A stretch of DNA of 64,000 bases from Mycoplasmataceae bacterium (GCA_031265955.1 JAISBY010000008.1:26669-90668), one strand, 5' to 3'; numbered from the stretch's first letter, positions 35,459 through 46,806 are shown. Notes: generated by a model not told the origin, from the letters alone. Numbers and translations are program-made.

Positions 35459-36380
35459 TTTAAGTGATTTTAAGGGCAAGAGCGAACTAAAAGATAATCT
35501 TAACATTTATTTAAAATCATGTTTAGCTCAAAAGAAAGCTTTAGATCATTGTTTGCTATATGGTTTACCAGGAACGGGTAAAACATCACTTGCTCACATT
35601 ATCGCTAATGAATTACACCGTCACATTCGTGTCGTGCAAGGGAGCAGCGTTCAGAAAAACATTGATGTAATTAATTTAGCAATGACCCTAAATGAATTTG
35701 ATATTTTATTTATCGACGAAATTCATGCTATTAATGCTAATTGTGTTGAATTGCTATATAGCATTATGGAGGATTTTGTAATTGACATTGCTTTAGGGAA
35801 AGACTTTAACTCCAAAATCACTCGGATCCATGTTCCTCAATTCACATTAATTGGTGCCACAACATTGTTAGGAAAAATTCCACAACCATTAGAGGAAAGA
35901 TTTGGAATTGTATTCAATATCAAAACTTACGAATTAAATGATCTTGTAGAAATCATAAAAACATCGCAAACCAAACTCGGATTGCAATTATCAGATAAAG
36001 AATTAAAACTATTAGCAGAAAATTGTAAAGGAATACCAAGAAATGCTAATCGTCTTATTAAAAGAGTAAAAGATTTTAGAATTTCAAGCGATAAAATATC
36101 TGTTAAATATATTTTGAAAAAATTACAGATCATTGATGATGGTTTAGATGTAGAGGATTTAAATTATTTGCAATCTATTAAAGATGCCAAACGGTCATTA
36201 GGATTAAAAACTATTAGCCAAATGATTAATGTAGATAGTTATACAGTAGAAACTAAAATTGAGCCATTTTTATTACAAAAACAATATGTTCATAAAACCA
36301 TTGGTGGTCGTGAAATCACTACTAAAGGTATGAAATTTCTAAATAAATACGTTAATGCAAACAAACAAGAAGGTGTTTAA
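35430..36380 (+). CDS. ruvB: Holliday junction helicase RuvB
   Basis: 316 residues. Walker A GLPGTGKTS at about 45-53, Walker B LFIDEIHAI, sensor TLIGATT, the arginine-finger region EERFG and a C-terminal winged helix ending at GGREITTKG. It overlaps the ruvA end by 29 nt; adjacent ATGs at 35430 and 35433 are both possible. Confidence 0.95.
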   Translation: MMSVSLRPTNLSDFKGKSELKDNLNIYLKSCLAQKKALDHCLLYGLPGTGKTSLAHIIANELHRHIRVVQGSSVQKNIDVINLAMTLNEFDILFIDEIHAINANCVELLYSIMEDFVIDIALGKDFNSKITRIHVPQFTLIGATTLLGKIPQPLEERFGIVFNIKTYELNDLVEIIKTSQTKLGLQLSDKELKLLAENCKGIPRNANRLIKRVKDFRISSDKISVKYILKKLQIIDDGLDVEDLNYLQSIKDAKRSLGLKTISQMINVDSYTVETKIEPFLLQKQYVHKTIGGREITTKGMKFLNKYVNANKQEGV

Positions 36381-36382
36381 AT

Positions 36383-36769
36383 ATGAAAACTAAAGAAATT
36401 AAAATAATTACATATGTAAATGACCGCAAGAGAGAAGGCGATGTTTTAAAATGTATAATAATACCTGTGAAAACACCTCCAGCAAAGTATGCAACTGTAG
36501 AACAATTAAAAGAATTGGATAATAGATTAACTTCACAAATTAATGATGTTAAACAAGATGTCAAGGTCTTAAAAGAAGACGTTATTGTTTTAAAACAAGA
36601 TGTTAAAGTTCTTAAACAAGATGTCAAAACTCTAAAAGAGTCTGTGGTAACCTTAGAACAAAAGGTTGAAGTATTAACGGAAAATGTTGACAAGCTAAAT
36701 CAAATAACATTAAAGATATGGCAAACATTAGAAGTTATTAATAATAAAATGGATGCAAGCAATAAATAA
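36383..36769 (+). CDS. Coiled-coil protein (possibly DUF16-like)
   Basis: 128 residues. A short N-terminal domain (KTKEIKIITYVNDRKREGD) is followed by an uninterrupted heptad coiled coil of about 85 residues built from near-repeats of VKVLKQD. It recalls DUF16 proteins of Mycoplasma pneumoniae in plan, but I cannot confirm homology. It starts 3 nt after ruvB, so it is probably translated with it. Function unknown. Confidence 0.65.
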   Translation: MKTKEIKIITYVNDRKREGDVLKCIIIPVKTPPAKYATVEQLKELDNRLTSQINDVKQDVKVLKEDVIVLKQDVKVLKQDVKTLKESVVTLEQKVEVLTENVDKLNQITLKIWQTLEVINNKMDASNK

Positions 36770-36771
36770 AT

Positions 36772-37953
36772 TTACTTAAATTTTTGATTTGCCAAAGAGA
36801 TAATATTTTTTGAGAACTTTTTATTAATTGAAATCATAATTTCATTTTCAGTATTTTGGGATGGATAATCTTTACTTTCTTGATAATCATCAAATAATTC
36901 GCTATTAATTTGTAATGAGTTATTTTCTATTAAATTTGATACAGTTACACCAACTAATCTAATCGTGGTTTGAATAAAATGCTGTTGAAATAAACCTAAG
37001 GCAGTCAGAATTATTTTTTCTTTATCATCCGTGTAATCACCCAAAGTAAGAGCTTTTGTATGTTGTTTAAAATCAAAAGTTTTAATCACGATTGAAATGG
37101 TTCTAGCTTTTTGTTGATAATACTTTAAACGATGCGTTATACCTTCTGCTAGTTCCACTATCTTATCTTTTATTTCGATAAAATCAGCTGTATCATTTAA
37201 AAAGGTTTCACTACTGCCAATTGATTTTGGCATATTTTGAGAATAATCCAATTCATCATTGGCATTCCCGTTTGCATATTGATAAAGTATTAATCAATTT
37301 TTGTCTAATAATTTTTCTAAGATATAGTTATTATTTTTATTGGCAATATCACCAATTGTATTAATTACATGTTCTCTTAAAAGTCTCGCTGAAGCTTTTC
37401 CAATTCAATGCATTCGCTCAATTGGTTGTAATCAAAGTTTTGTCGGTAGTTCATCTTGTCACATTGTGGTAATCCCTAGAGGTTTTTTATACTTGCTACC
37501 CATTTTGGCTAAAAATTTATTATTAGCAATTCCAATAGAACATGTTAATCCAATTTTACTTTTAATGGTATTTTGGATTGCCTTAGCAACATCAATTGCT
37601 GAATGTTTCTTATTAACAAGATTGGTAATATCTACATAACACTCGTCAATGGATGCTATCTCGATGTTGTTTGTAAATTTTTCACAAATTAATTTTGTAA
37701 AGCGCTCGCTAAGTTCTTCATAAAGATGAAAGTGAGGATATGCAATGATTAAATTACGACATATGTTTTTGGCCATAAATACAGGCATCGCTGCCTTAAC
37801 TCCACAGCTTCTAGCGATGTAATTGGCGCTAGCAATGACGGAACGTTTGGTATGCCCCGATACGGCAATAGGCTTATTTCGATATAAAGGATTATGTAAT
37901 TCCTCCACAGAAGCATAAAAAGCATCCATATCAATGTGTAAGATATATCTCAT
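36772..37953 (-). CDS. dinB: DNA polymerase IV (Y family)
   Basis: 393 residues. Catalytic carboxylates in HIDMDAFYASVE (8, 10) and SIDECYVD (Asp103/Glu104), then the NKFLAKMGSKYKKPLG stretch, helix-hairpin-helix WIGKASARLL, and a little-finger domain. Translesion synthesis. TGA-coded Trp join the two halves. Its ATG directly follows the tlyA stop. Confidence 0.94.
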
Positions 37954-38676
37954 TTATTGCTTCTCCAAATAAATGAGATATTCCAAGTTGCCAGCTTTAT
38001 TACCTAAGATAGGCGAGGAAATAAGACCAATAATTTTAAAATTATGATTGACAGCATAATTTTCAATTTTATTTATTGCTTTATTTAATAGCTTTTGTGA
38101 TTTTACTTTACCATTACTAATCTCGTTTGGTTGCAACTCAAATTCTGGTTTAATGAGAAAAATACATTTGTACCGATAGAAAAATAAAACTACTAATTTG
38201 TCAATCAATTTTGTGAGTGAAATAAAAGAAATATCAGCAACTACAATATCAATTTTTTCAGAAATTAATTTATTAGTTAAATCTTTCAAATGCATATTTT
38301 CAATGGATTTAATTTTTCTATGATTTCTTAACGAATGATGTAATTGATTAGTTCCAACATCAACGGCATAAACTAATTTTGCTCCATTCCTAATGGCGGC
38401 ATCAGTAAAACCACCAGTGGAAGCACCAATATCAAGAACAATTTTATTTTTAAAATCTATCTTTCAATGGTTAATTGCTTCTAGCAATTTATATGCTCCT
38501 CTAGAAACATATTCTTCTTGTTTGGTTTTGCTTATTACATCATTATCATTGACCAAAAAATTTGCTTTGTCAATTGTTTTACCATTAACCAAGACGAAAT
38601 TATTTTTAATGGCATTTTGTGCCTTATTTCTTGTCTCATAGAACTTATGTTCTACAAGAAATATATCTAATCGCAT
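37954..38676 (-). CDS. tlyA: TlyA-family rRNA 2'-O-methyltransferase
   Basis: 240 residues: N-terminal S4 RNA-binding domain (MRLDIFLVEHKFYETRNKAQ) and an FtsJ-like methyltransferase domain with VLDIGASTGGFTDAA as the SAM-binding loop and VVADISFISL. Mollicute homologues are annotated as hemolysin or rRNA methyltransferase; the second is better supported. One TGA-coded Trp in the linker. Confidence 0.9.
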
Positions 38677-38725
38677 ACTTTCGTATTATATAATTCTGAG
38701 TATTATTTCTTGAAGGAGTAAATAT

Positions 38726-39574
38726 ATGGCAGACAATATGAATGTCAATGATTACAGAGATATTAACCAAGGAACGACTGTTTCGCAACAAAAAACTTTT
38801 AATCACACACAAATTTCTTTGTTAACTCGTTCCATGCTATACGCTGGAATTGGTTTTGTGCTTATTGCTTTAATAGGCTTTGGCATCGGTTACGGTTTAT
38901 ATAACCATGTAAGTTACAACACTCTTAATCAGTCAATAACTTTGTTATGAGTATTTAGCATCATTTTAATTCTTGTTTCTATGGTGTTGTCTATGGTAAT
39001 GAATACCAAGCTATATACTAGGCAAGGTAATGTATCGAACGGTTTGATTTGAACTACTTGAATTATTTATATTGTGGCAGAAGGATTAGGCTTTGGTTTG
39101 TTATTCTTAGCCTTTATTATTAATTTTGCTACAGAAAATAGTTCTACTAAAGGTATTTTCTATTTAATATTTGTGTTTGCTGCTGGAGGGTTAGCATTTA
39201 TTATCGCTTCCTTTATCGGTAAAGCTATTTCTGATAAAGCAGCTATTAGCTTGGCTAAGTTTACTGCCATTCTTTCAATTGGCTTTATGATTGTAATGTT
39301 TGTATTTTTAATTACCGCTTTAGTTGTGGCAATTGTTTCATCACAATTCAATAACGATGTCTTATTTTTAATAATCATTGGTTTATCCACTGTGTTATTT
39401 TTGCTTTACTTAGTATTAGATATGAAATCAATTGCTAAAACTCAACAGTTTCTAAATGTGGACAACGCTGCATTAACTTCCAAATTAGGAATGATTTTTG
39501 GATTTAGATTGCTAGTAGATTTAGTTGGATTGGTTTGAAACATTGCTATCTTAGTACTGCGTTTCGCTAGATAA
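38726..39574 (+). CDS. Bax inhibitor-1/YccA-like membrane protein
   Basis: 282 residues with about seven TM helices. A hydrophilic start (MADNMNVNDYRDI) and the arrangement of helices recall the Bax inhibitor-1 family members of mycoplasmas, which may act as calcium leak channels. Several TGA-coded Trp. A GAAGGAG ribosome-binding site precedes the ATG. Confidence 0.65.
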
Positions 39575-39632
39575 TAATCGTAACTATTACCAACATTTAC
39601 CAAACATATTAAAATAGTTTCTTTGGTTCGCA

Positions 39633-39672
39633 CTCGCTTAACTTTGAATATTTTTCAATGTAGTTAAGTGAG
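39633..39672. terminator. Stem-loop between convergent genes
   Basis: Arms CTCGCTTAACT (39633-39643) and AGTTAAGTGAG (39662-39672), 11 bp with one G-U pair, enclosing an inner TTGAA/TTCAA stem. It lies between the ends of the Bax-inhibitor-like gene and the 884-residue lipoprotein gene, so it may serve both. Confidence 0.5.
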
Positions 39673-39731
39673 CATTGGTGGATAGTTGTATTTATCAAAT
39701 TTATATATTGACAAGCAGTTGCGGTTGTGTA

Positions 39732-42386
39732 TTAACTTTCAGCGGTTCAAGTATTATTAAAACCTTTATTGTTTATTAAATATTGTAGTGCATCCTGAGC
39801 AGTCAAACTACCATTAATTGTACTGAGGATTCCATTATCTTTTCAAGAGTTAAATACATTTGTATAATAAAAACAGGATAAATCTTGGTCGGAGTCAAAT
39901 CCAGATAGAACAAATGTAGTGATTGATTCTAAATTTTTAAATACATTACCCCTAAAAGAATTTGAAGTATTATTATTATGAATAATTAAGCTTTTGAGAT
40001 TACTGCAATCTCCAAAAGCATTGGATCCAAAATAAAGGCAAGTACTTGGTGTTTCCAGAGTTGAAAGTTGTTTACAACTATTGAAAGCATAACCATCAAT
40101 AAAAGTAATAGATGTGCCAAGTGAAATACCGGTAATTTGTTGACCATTAAATGCGGAAGAGGGAATTTTAGTAATAATGTTATTTAGAGTTAAAATTCCA
40201 GTAATGGTAGAGGCATCTGAATCAAAGCAACTATAATCAAAACCTGCAAGCTGAAAAATGTTGTACGATTCATCAACTATTCAATCGGGGAAAATTAAAT
40301 CATGAAATTCTGTATGCAAGTTCCTATCACGCGTAATAGTTGCTTGAGTTGGAGACGATTGTTGTATTCTAAGAGAACCGCTCACATATCCAGGTCAGTT
40401 AGTACCGTCATAGTTATATCCCAAGGTAATATTAAAAGCATTGCTTATGGCTGTTGATCCGTATAATGTGGCAATAATTTTTACTCCTGTAAATTGACAA
40501 GGCGCAGTTGGATGACCTTCAAATTGTCCAGTTGCTGTATTAAATGTTACACCAGCTGGTAATGATTGTTCGTCAATACCATCAAGACTATAAGTACATT
40601 GCGAAGTGACGTCAACTCCTTCATTTGTAATTTTAATATCGTTAGTAGCTGTAAGATCGCGGTTAACTCAGCTATTGTAGTTAGATATCTCGCTACTAAA
40701 CATAATTATCATTGCAGACATGGTAATACGGAAAGAATTACTTAAAATAGGAGTAGTAAAGCCGGATTTTGATGCTTTAATGTAAACATTATAAATATCA
40801 CACCCTGTTGTCGGTGTACCACTAATTACACCAGTATCTTCGTCAAAAATTAAACCAGTAGGTAGTTCTAGTTGTTCACCATCTTTTGATAACAATTCAT
40901 ATTTAACACCTGAAACTATCGATCCAGCTAAGTCCTTAACAGTAAGCGAAGCTGATGGATCGATTGGTTTTCCAACGGTTCCAGTTACACGCTCATGAAT
41001 TTTGTTTACAAAACTATCTAAGCCATTTGGAGTAATCGTAATTCGAAATTCTTCTGAAGTAACTGTTTGTGATGTGTCGCTATCTAAAGTAGCGGTAACT
41101 GTGACTTTTGGTATGTTAATCGATGCTGTCACATTACCATAAAATACACCAGTACTTGTATCAAATGATAAACCTTCTGGGTACGGTCCTTCTAAGCTAT
41201 TTGAAAAAGTTAACCCAGATGTTACAACATCGCCATTAGTATCAATAATGACTGGTGGGGTTGCGCTGAATTCATGCCCGGTATATCCAACAACTTTTTG
41301 ATAATTTTCTTGTGAAAAATGAATTGATGGTTGATTAATGTTGAAAGTGCCACTAGTCATTGAACGTTCATCATAAGTCGCAGTAATTGTCACACCAGAG
41401 ATTTGAGCGTAAGTAGCATTTGTAGCAGTAAACGAACCATCTTCTGTATTAAAAGTTAATCCACTCGGTAGATTTTCACCATTTGGTAAATTTAATGTGA
41501 AATTGCATAAATCATTAATATCGTCATGTTCAACGTCTCAAATAACAGGTTTGTACTTATGACTAAAATTATCGCCTGATTCATAATTAATACAACCATT
41601 ATCATCGCCATAATTACTGGCAAATCTGAATGTGTTTAATTTTACATCTAAATTAAACGATTCACTAAAAGTCGTTTGTCCGTTGTATGTTGCTTGTATT
41701 CTTAAGTTAGTCATACTACTAGATTCGCTCGGCGGTGTGCCGGAAACAACTCCTGTACTAGAATTAAAGTTTAAACCTGTAGGTAATGTTGCCGTTTCAC
41801 CACTTGCATCAAGTAATGCATAAGTACATTGGCTTTGTACATCGGTATGGCGTACATCATAAACCGTGATTTGTTTGGTTGGCGTCATAGTTTTTGAGGT
41901 ATAGCAGGTAATGTTTGGATACTCATCATTAAAACGAATGGTGTTGGCGCTAATTGTAAAATCAAAAGTTATCGAAGCTGGTTCTAATTTTTCATAGTAA
42001 GCAAATAACTCAATTTTATGAGTAGTAGTTACGGCGATAGAAGGTGTACCACTGATCACACCATCACTAAAAGTTAAACCAACATTATTTAAAAAACTAC
42101 GATCCTGATCACGAATGGCTAACGAACATTTATCAGTTACATCTTTGCCTTGTTGATCATACACAACGGGTGCAATTGAATTGTATTGATACCCCGCCAA
42201 ACATCTTTGGTTAATTTGTTGAATATTATCGTCAAATTGTTCGACAAATTTTGGTGCAAATGTAATTTTTGTAATACTTTCCACACCTGGATTACGACTA
42301 CAAGAAGCAACCGTACTCACCGCCCCTATCCCCATCGCTCCCAACGCTGGGGCACCAAGCATTATTTTTTTAATTTTAGTATTCAT
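39732..42386 (-). CDS. Lipoprotein with tandem Ig-like (He_PIG) repeats and LRR domain
   Basis: 884 residues. Signal peptide ending in the lipobox VASC. About five or six repeats of about 100 residues, each ending in a LPxGLxFDxxTGVxSGTP-type motif typical of putative Ig / cadherin-like He_PIG domains, followed by a BspA-type leucine-rich domain (IPSSAFNGQQITGISLGTSI; IDGYAFNSCKQLSTL). The stop at 39732 follows TWTAES. An AAGGAG ribosome-binding site precedes the ATG. Its leader carries a hairpin, a (CT)14 run and a C8 tract, so expression is probably switched. Likely surface antigen or adhesin. Confidence 0.87.
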
Positions 42387-42417
42387 TTTTTCTCCTTATG
42401 GGTTGATAGATAAATAA

Positions 42418-42452
42418 AAAACAAGACCAAGCTAACGCTACTGTCTTGTTTT
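42418..42452 (-). promoter_or_regulatory. Terminator-like hairpin in lipoprotein leader
   Basis: On the minus strand, AAAACAAGAC and GTCTTGTTTT pair as a 10-bp stem around a 15-nt loop, followed by more T. It lies about 30 nt before the start of the 884-residue lipoprotein and downstream of its TATAAT, so it would act as an attenuator in its own leader. Confidence 0.6.
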
Positions 42453-42487
42453 AGGAGAAAGCAAAACTACACCGTAGGGTGTTGTTA

Positions 42488-42515
42488 CTCTCTCTCTCTC
42501 TCTCTCTCTCTCTCT
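42488..42515. repeat. (CT)14 dinucleotide run in leader
   Basis: Fourteen CT units, (AG)14 in the transcript of the 884-residue lipoprotein, 102 nt upstream of its start, between the -10 box and the hairpin. Confidence 0.9.
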
Positions 42516-42530
42516 ACCATTGTCTTAAGC

Positions 42531-42559
42531 ATTATATATTAAAACAGTTAACCCCCCCC
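42531..42559 (-). promoter_or_regulatory. TATAAT promoter with C8 tract upstream
   Basis: TATAAT (minus) at 42531-42536. The C8 run (G8 in the minus strand) at 42552-42559 overlaps the place where a -35 box would be, so slips would move or disrupt promoter contacts. Confidence 0.5.
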
Positions 42560-42667
42560 GTAAATAGTTACTAGTAATTTAAAAAATATTTAAAATAATT
42601 CCGAAAAAATTGCGAAATGGTTTTTTCGGAATTTATTGTATACATATTAAAGAAGGACAAAAATATT

Positions 42668-43147
42668 ATGTATGCAAACCGAGGAATGTACGCAGAGGAA
42701 ATGGTAAATCGCACAATAGATTACCTATCAAACAAGAATTGCTTAATTGAAAAACGAAATATTCCTATTAAAATAGTTAAAGATTTAAATAACAATATGA
42801 TTGTTGGTAAATTATTATGTAAATCTACCGTTGACTATTGTGGTTTCGTTAATAATCGTCATATCGAGTTTGAAGTGAAACAAACTAATCAAACGAATTT
42901 CCATGTGGATCTGATTAAACCTCATCAATATGCGTATTTAATTAAAGCATCACAATGTAATTGCATGGCTTTTGTAATTGTTCATTTTTCTTTATGCGAT
43001 GAGTTTTATTTGCTATCGATTCAATGGATTGACCAATATCTTGTAAAGTACAATAAGAAAACTATTAAATATGAAGACATTAAAAAAGAATGCCAATTAA
43101 TTTCTATTATTTATCCTGGCATTCTTAATTTGATAGAAAAGATTTAA
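42668..43147 (+). CDS. recU: Holliday junction resolvase RecU
   Basis: 159 residues. MYANRGMYAEEMVNRTI matches the RecU start, then STVDYCGFVNNRHIEFEVKQT carries the catalytic Asp/Glu/Lys triad of the restriction-enzyme-like fold, then YLIKASQCNCMAFVIVHF. ATG 42668 is preferred over an ATG 17 codons upstream because AAGGA lies before it and the family starts here. Overlaps the convergent permease gene by 4 nt. Confidence 0.88.
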   Translation: MYANRGMYAEEMVNRTIDYLSNKNCLIEKRNIPIKIVKDLNNNMIVGKLLCKSTVDYCGFVNNRHIEFEVKQTNQTNFHVDLIKPHQYAYLIKASQCNCMAFVIVHFSLCDEFYLLSIQWIDQYLVKYNKKTIKYEDIKKECQLISIIYPGILNLIEKI

Positions 43148-44697
43148 CGGCGCGATTTACTTAGACGTTTTTCAGTGATTCATGAAGGAACAAATATTAC
43201 TCCAATATAAATCAAGAACATGACGGCTGATAAGGACGTTGACAGTAATGCATTATTTTTTGCTTCAGTGGAAACATATTTACCAGTAGCTGCATAATGA
43301 GCTGATAAGCCAACATCAGCAAATACACTTACTAATAAATATAACATGCTTATTCCTAAGAGAATTAGCGCCACTCATGCTGCTGGTTTAAAAACATTAG
43401 TTTTAGTAACTTGTATTTTGTGAGTCTTACGGTTAATTAAACAACCTAAAATAGCAATACCAATAAACATGTAAATAAACAATACATCTCAGTTGGAAAC
43501 AATATCTACAAATGAAAATATGCCTTGTGTTTCTTTATCAAACATTGGTGGTAACCCGCCAGTATCGGAAAAGAAAACACCAATTATTGTGCAAAGGACG
43601 AAGAAAACACAGGTAACAATCAAACCGTATAACACACCACCCATTGGTCGACCGTTGTATTTTTTACTTATGTCAAATTTACGACTAAAAGCGATTTCAT
43701 GACCTTTGATTAAATCTTCATAAATTTTAACACTAGTAGTTATTGTCCCGTTAATGACACTTAAAATACCAACAGCTATTAAGATGTAAATTAAGGTGTA
43801 CAACCAATCTGGTAGTCAGCCGTTTAAACCATCCACACCACCAGTGCCGGAAGAGATTAACATTGATACACTAATACCGACATAGATAACGGTGACAATA
43901 ATTAAACCTAACGTCATTGTTAACGGTAACTTCTTAGGATTTTTCATATCACTAGTTAAATTAGCAGGGTAGGTAAAACCATTAAAAGCAAAGAAAATGG
44001 CTGGGATCGATGCGATGATGCCACAAATTGGTGTTAATTGACTAAATAAAGGTGTATTTCCAGGGTCACGGCTTGGAAATCATGTATTGGAATCAGGAAT
44101 ATGATTTCCTAATCCAACAAAAATAAACCCAATTAAAAAAGCAAATACAATCGGGAAAAATTTCACCGACATGATTATTCAGTTTTGAACATTGAAAAAT
44201 TTTACTGATAAACCAGATGTAAAAAAGAATCAAAATAAAACAGCTAATGCAATTAACATAATAGCATATCATGGCAGTGCACTTTCTGGATTAATACCTT
44301 GAAATATAGCTTGTACAAAATAATAAGCAAGGGAAACTAATATGACCGGCGTATATATATATGCAACAAAATTTTTACAAGAATTGTAAAGATATTTTGT
44401 GTTGAATGTTTTGACCCATGCAGCAATGCCTAAATTTGATTGCGTTTTTTGGCCTGATACAATTTCGGCGAGACATAACGCCATTGCAATGACGCCCACA
44501 GCAGCAATTAATCAACAAATAATAGACAACACAATACTGCCCTGAGTATTTGTTAAAATGCTGCCATTTTTGAAAAAGATGCCGGCACCAATACATGCAC
44601 CAATAACAACAATGATGCATGACATGAAACCTAATTGTTTCTTTTTAGGTAAATCAGTTACGCTTATTTTTTTAGTTGATTTGGTTGTTGATGTCAT
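43144..44697 (-). CDS. APC-family amino-acid permease
   Basis: 517 residues, about 12-14 TM helices, restored through many TGA-coded Trp (four apparent ORFs lie in this frame). The GACIGAGIFF motif in the first helix is the APC substrate-binding Gly-rich segment; FFAFNGFTYPANL is a later one. Basic tail. It starts 2 nt after the ridA stop, so the two form an operon. Confidence 0.88.
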
Positions 44698-44698
44698 A

Positions 44699-45079
44699 TT
44701 ACTTCTTTAAATTAATAATTGCTTCAATTTCAATCAAGACACCTCTTGGTAATCTTGCAACTTCTACTGCACTTCGCACTGGTTTTCATTCGCTAAAATA
44801 TTCAGCATAGACTTCATTCATGGCTGCAAAATCATCCATATTCTTCATGAACACTCCACAACGAATGACATCTTTCATACTAGCTCCAGCGTTTTCAGCG
44901 ATCGCTTTAATATTTTCCAAAGATTGACGCGTTTGATCCTTAATATTTTCTCCTACTTTTTGCATGGTTACTGGATCAAATGGAATTTGACCAGATACGA
45001 AAAGTAAATCATTAGCAATTATGCCTTGAACATATGGCCCGATTGCTTTGGGTGCTTTTTCAGTATTAACAACTTTCAT
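44699..45079 (-). CDS. ridA: RidA-family imine/enamine deaminase
   Basis: 126 residues: MKVVNTEKAPKAIGPYVQG, LLFVSGQIPFDP, and RSAVEVARLPRGVLIEIEAI with the key Arg and Glu of RidA. It removes reactive enamines made by PLP enzymes. One TGA-coded Trp. First gene of the ridA-permease unit, behind an inverted repeat. Confidence 0.93.
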
Positions 45080-45111
45080 AAATGATTCTCCTAAAGTAAA
45101 CTAATAGATAT

Positions 45112-45136
45112 TATATAGAACATAGTGTTCTATATA
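45112..45136. promoter_or_regulatory. 11-bp inverted repeat in ridA promoter region
   Basis: TATATAGAACA, a 3-nt spacer TAG, then TGTTCTATATA: a perfect dyad 33 nt upstream of the ridA start. The short spacer suits a dimeric repressor site better than a terminator; it also overlaps possible -10 sequence. Confidence 0.55.
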
Positions 45137-45222
45137 TACGGAAGAAAATAGCTTCTTAAATTTAGTCAATAATGACACGAAGAATTCGTTTTAATTAACT
45201 AATGATATAAAAAAATTAGAAA

Positions 45223-46524
45223 TTATGACGGAGTAAAACCAGTATATGTCCAATCTGTAGGTCTATTATCAATCGGAATATGACCACTAGAATTATCATT
45301 CCAAGCTCAAGCAGTTATAGGATTTTTATTATTGAAGTAAATAATGTTTGTGGAACTAATCGGACAATCAAAAAACGCTAAACTACCGATCTCTGTAGGA
45401 TTGTTTTCGTTGTACCAATATAATTTATTTAACTTTGCGCAATCACGAAAGGCGCTAGGGCCAATGGAAGTAGCACCTTTCGGAAGATGAATTTCTTTGA
45501 GATTTGTGCATCTATTAAAAGCCCCACCACCAATGGAGAAAGATGAATTAGTGTCGTTCCCACTTAAATTAATATTGATTAAACCAGTACAACCATCAAA
45601 AGCGTGATCACCAATTGAAGCAATGGTGATGTTTGATGTGTTGAAATTTTTAAGTTGCGTGCATTCGGTAAAAGCATTTCTACCGATGGAAATACTAGCA
45701 GTTGAACCGCCAGTTGGTAACGAAACATTTTCTAAACCTGAGCAACCACCAAAACTTTGACCGATGGTAAAAATATTTGATTCGGTAGTCGCTTTTGGTA
45801 GAATTAAGTTTTTAATTCTTGCACAATCAATAAAAGCACCATCTTGAACAGAAGTGGTATCGTTTTGAGATTTAAAATTTTCAAAAGTGATAGTGATATC
45901 TTTTGAACCGTTAGTTAGACTCTCACAATTTCAGAAAGCATCATCACCAATAGAAGAGAAATCAGAAAAATCAATCATTGTATAATTGGAATTTTCAAAA
46001 TTTTTATCAAAATCATCAGTACGGCTATCACTTTCTATGACTTCTCCAGGTTTAGCTTTGAAATAATCCAATCAATCTGCTTTAGTTGGATCTAAAATAT
46101 GCGAAGTGTCTGCTGGTAATAAATCTACTGAACTTTCAGCGGTATAGTTATTGTATGTGCCTTTAATAGTGATGGTAGTTTTAACAGATACTGGTGTATT
46201 GTATTTTAATAAATTATTTTCAATAATTACATCAGAACAACTTTCAATGACTTTATAAGTAACTCCTGAAGATATTAGAACTCCATCTTCACGAAATTCT
46301 AATACAGCCGCATTATCTATGCTACCAATCATTACACGATGTGAAATATGCAGAGTGTAATGATGGTGGATTGGTGGTTTGGGAGACTTGTTATGTCAAA
46401 TTGCATAACCTAATCCAATTCCTACCGCTCCAGCTCCAAATGATAAAAAGATAATACTAGCAACAATTCTTCTTTTGCGTTGCTTTCATGCCTTGTATCC
46501 TTCAAGTATTTTTTTATTGTTCAT
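45223..46524 (-). CDS. BspA-type leucine-rich surface protein, TM-anchored
   Basis: 433 residues. A basic start (MNNKKILEGYKAWKQRKRR) precedes one TM at about 20-43 and no lipobox, so the body is held outside by an N-terminal anchor. Residues about 150-420 are LRR_5 repeats of about 23-30 residues of the SIGDHAFDGCTGLINI type. Several TGA-coded Trp. Likely adhesin. Related in domain type to the lipoproteins at 39732 and 48918. Confidence 0.85.
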
Positions 46525-46571
46525 ATTTATAATTCCTAATATTTTGAGTTTTCTTTGAAATACGATAGAAA

Positions 46572-46601
46572 AAGCAAAGGATTATTAATAACCCTTTGCT
46601 T
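46572..46601 (-). promoter_or_regulatory. Terminator-like hairpin in leader of BspA-type gene
   Basis: AAGCAAAGG and CCTTTGCTT arms (9 bp plus an inner AT stem), followed on the minus strand by T5. It is 48 nt before the start at 46524 and downstream of a TATAAT at 46666-46671. It could instead end transcripts from the gene at 46807-47512. Confidence 0.55.
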
Positions 46602-46806
46602 GTAATCTATAGAAACAATTAATTTAATACGTATTAAACATTGAAAATCTTTCTCTCATTTAGCAATTATAAGATATTTCTGTAAGACAGAGCGACTAAT
46701 GACCCGACTAAATAATTTTGTTGTAATACTAGTGTTAATTTGTAAATAATTATAAAAATATCAACATCTCAAAAAGACGTTGATATTGACAATAAAAGAT
46801 TATTTA

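Noticed and set aside
36352..36693. Antisense ORF over the coiled-coil gene
   Set aside because: Mirror of a repetitive heptad sequence on the other strand; no start context and lower protein likeness than the plus-strand gene.
42488..42515. CRISPR-like or satellite array
   Set aside because: A simple dinucleotide run with no spacers. No CRISPR array or cas gene was seen anywhere in the window.
42617..42667. Upstream extension of recU from ATG 42617
   Set aside because: The extra 17 residues do not resemble RecU and the ribosome-binding site fits ATG 42668.
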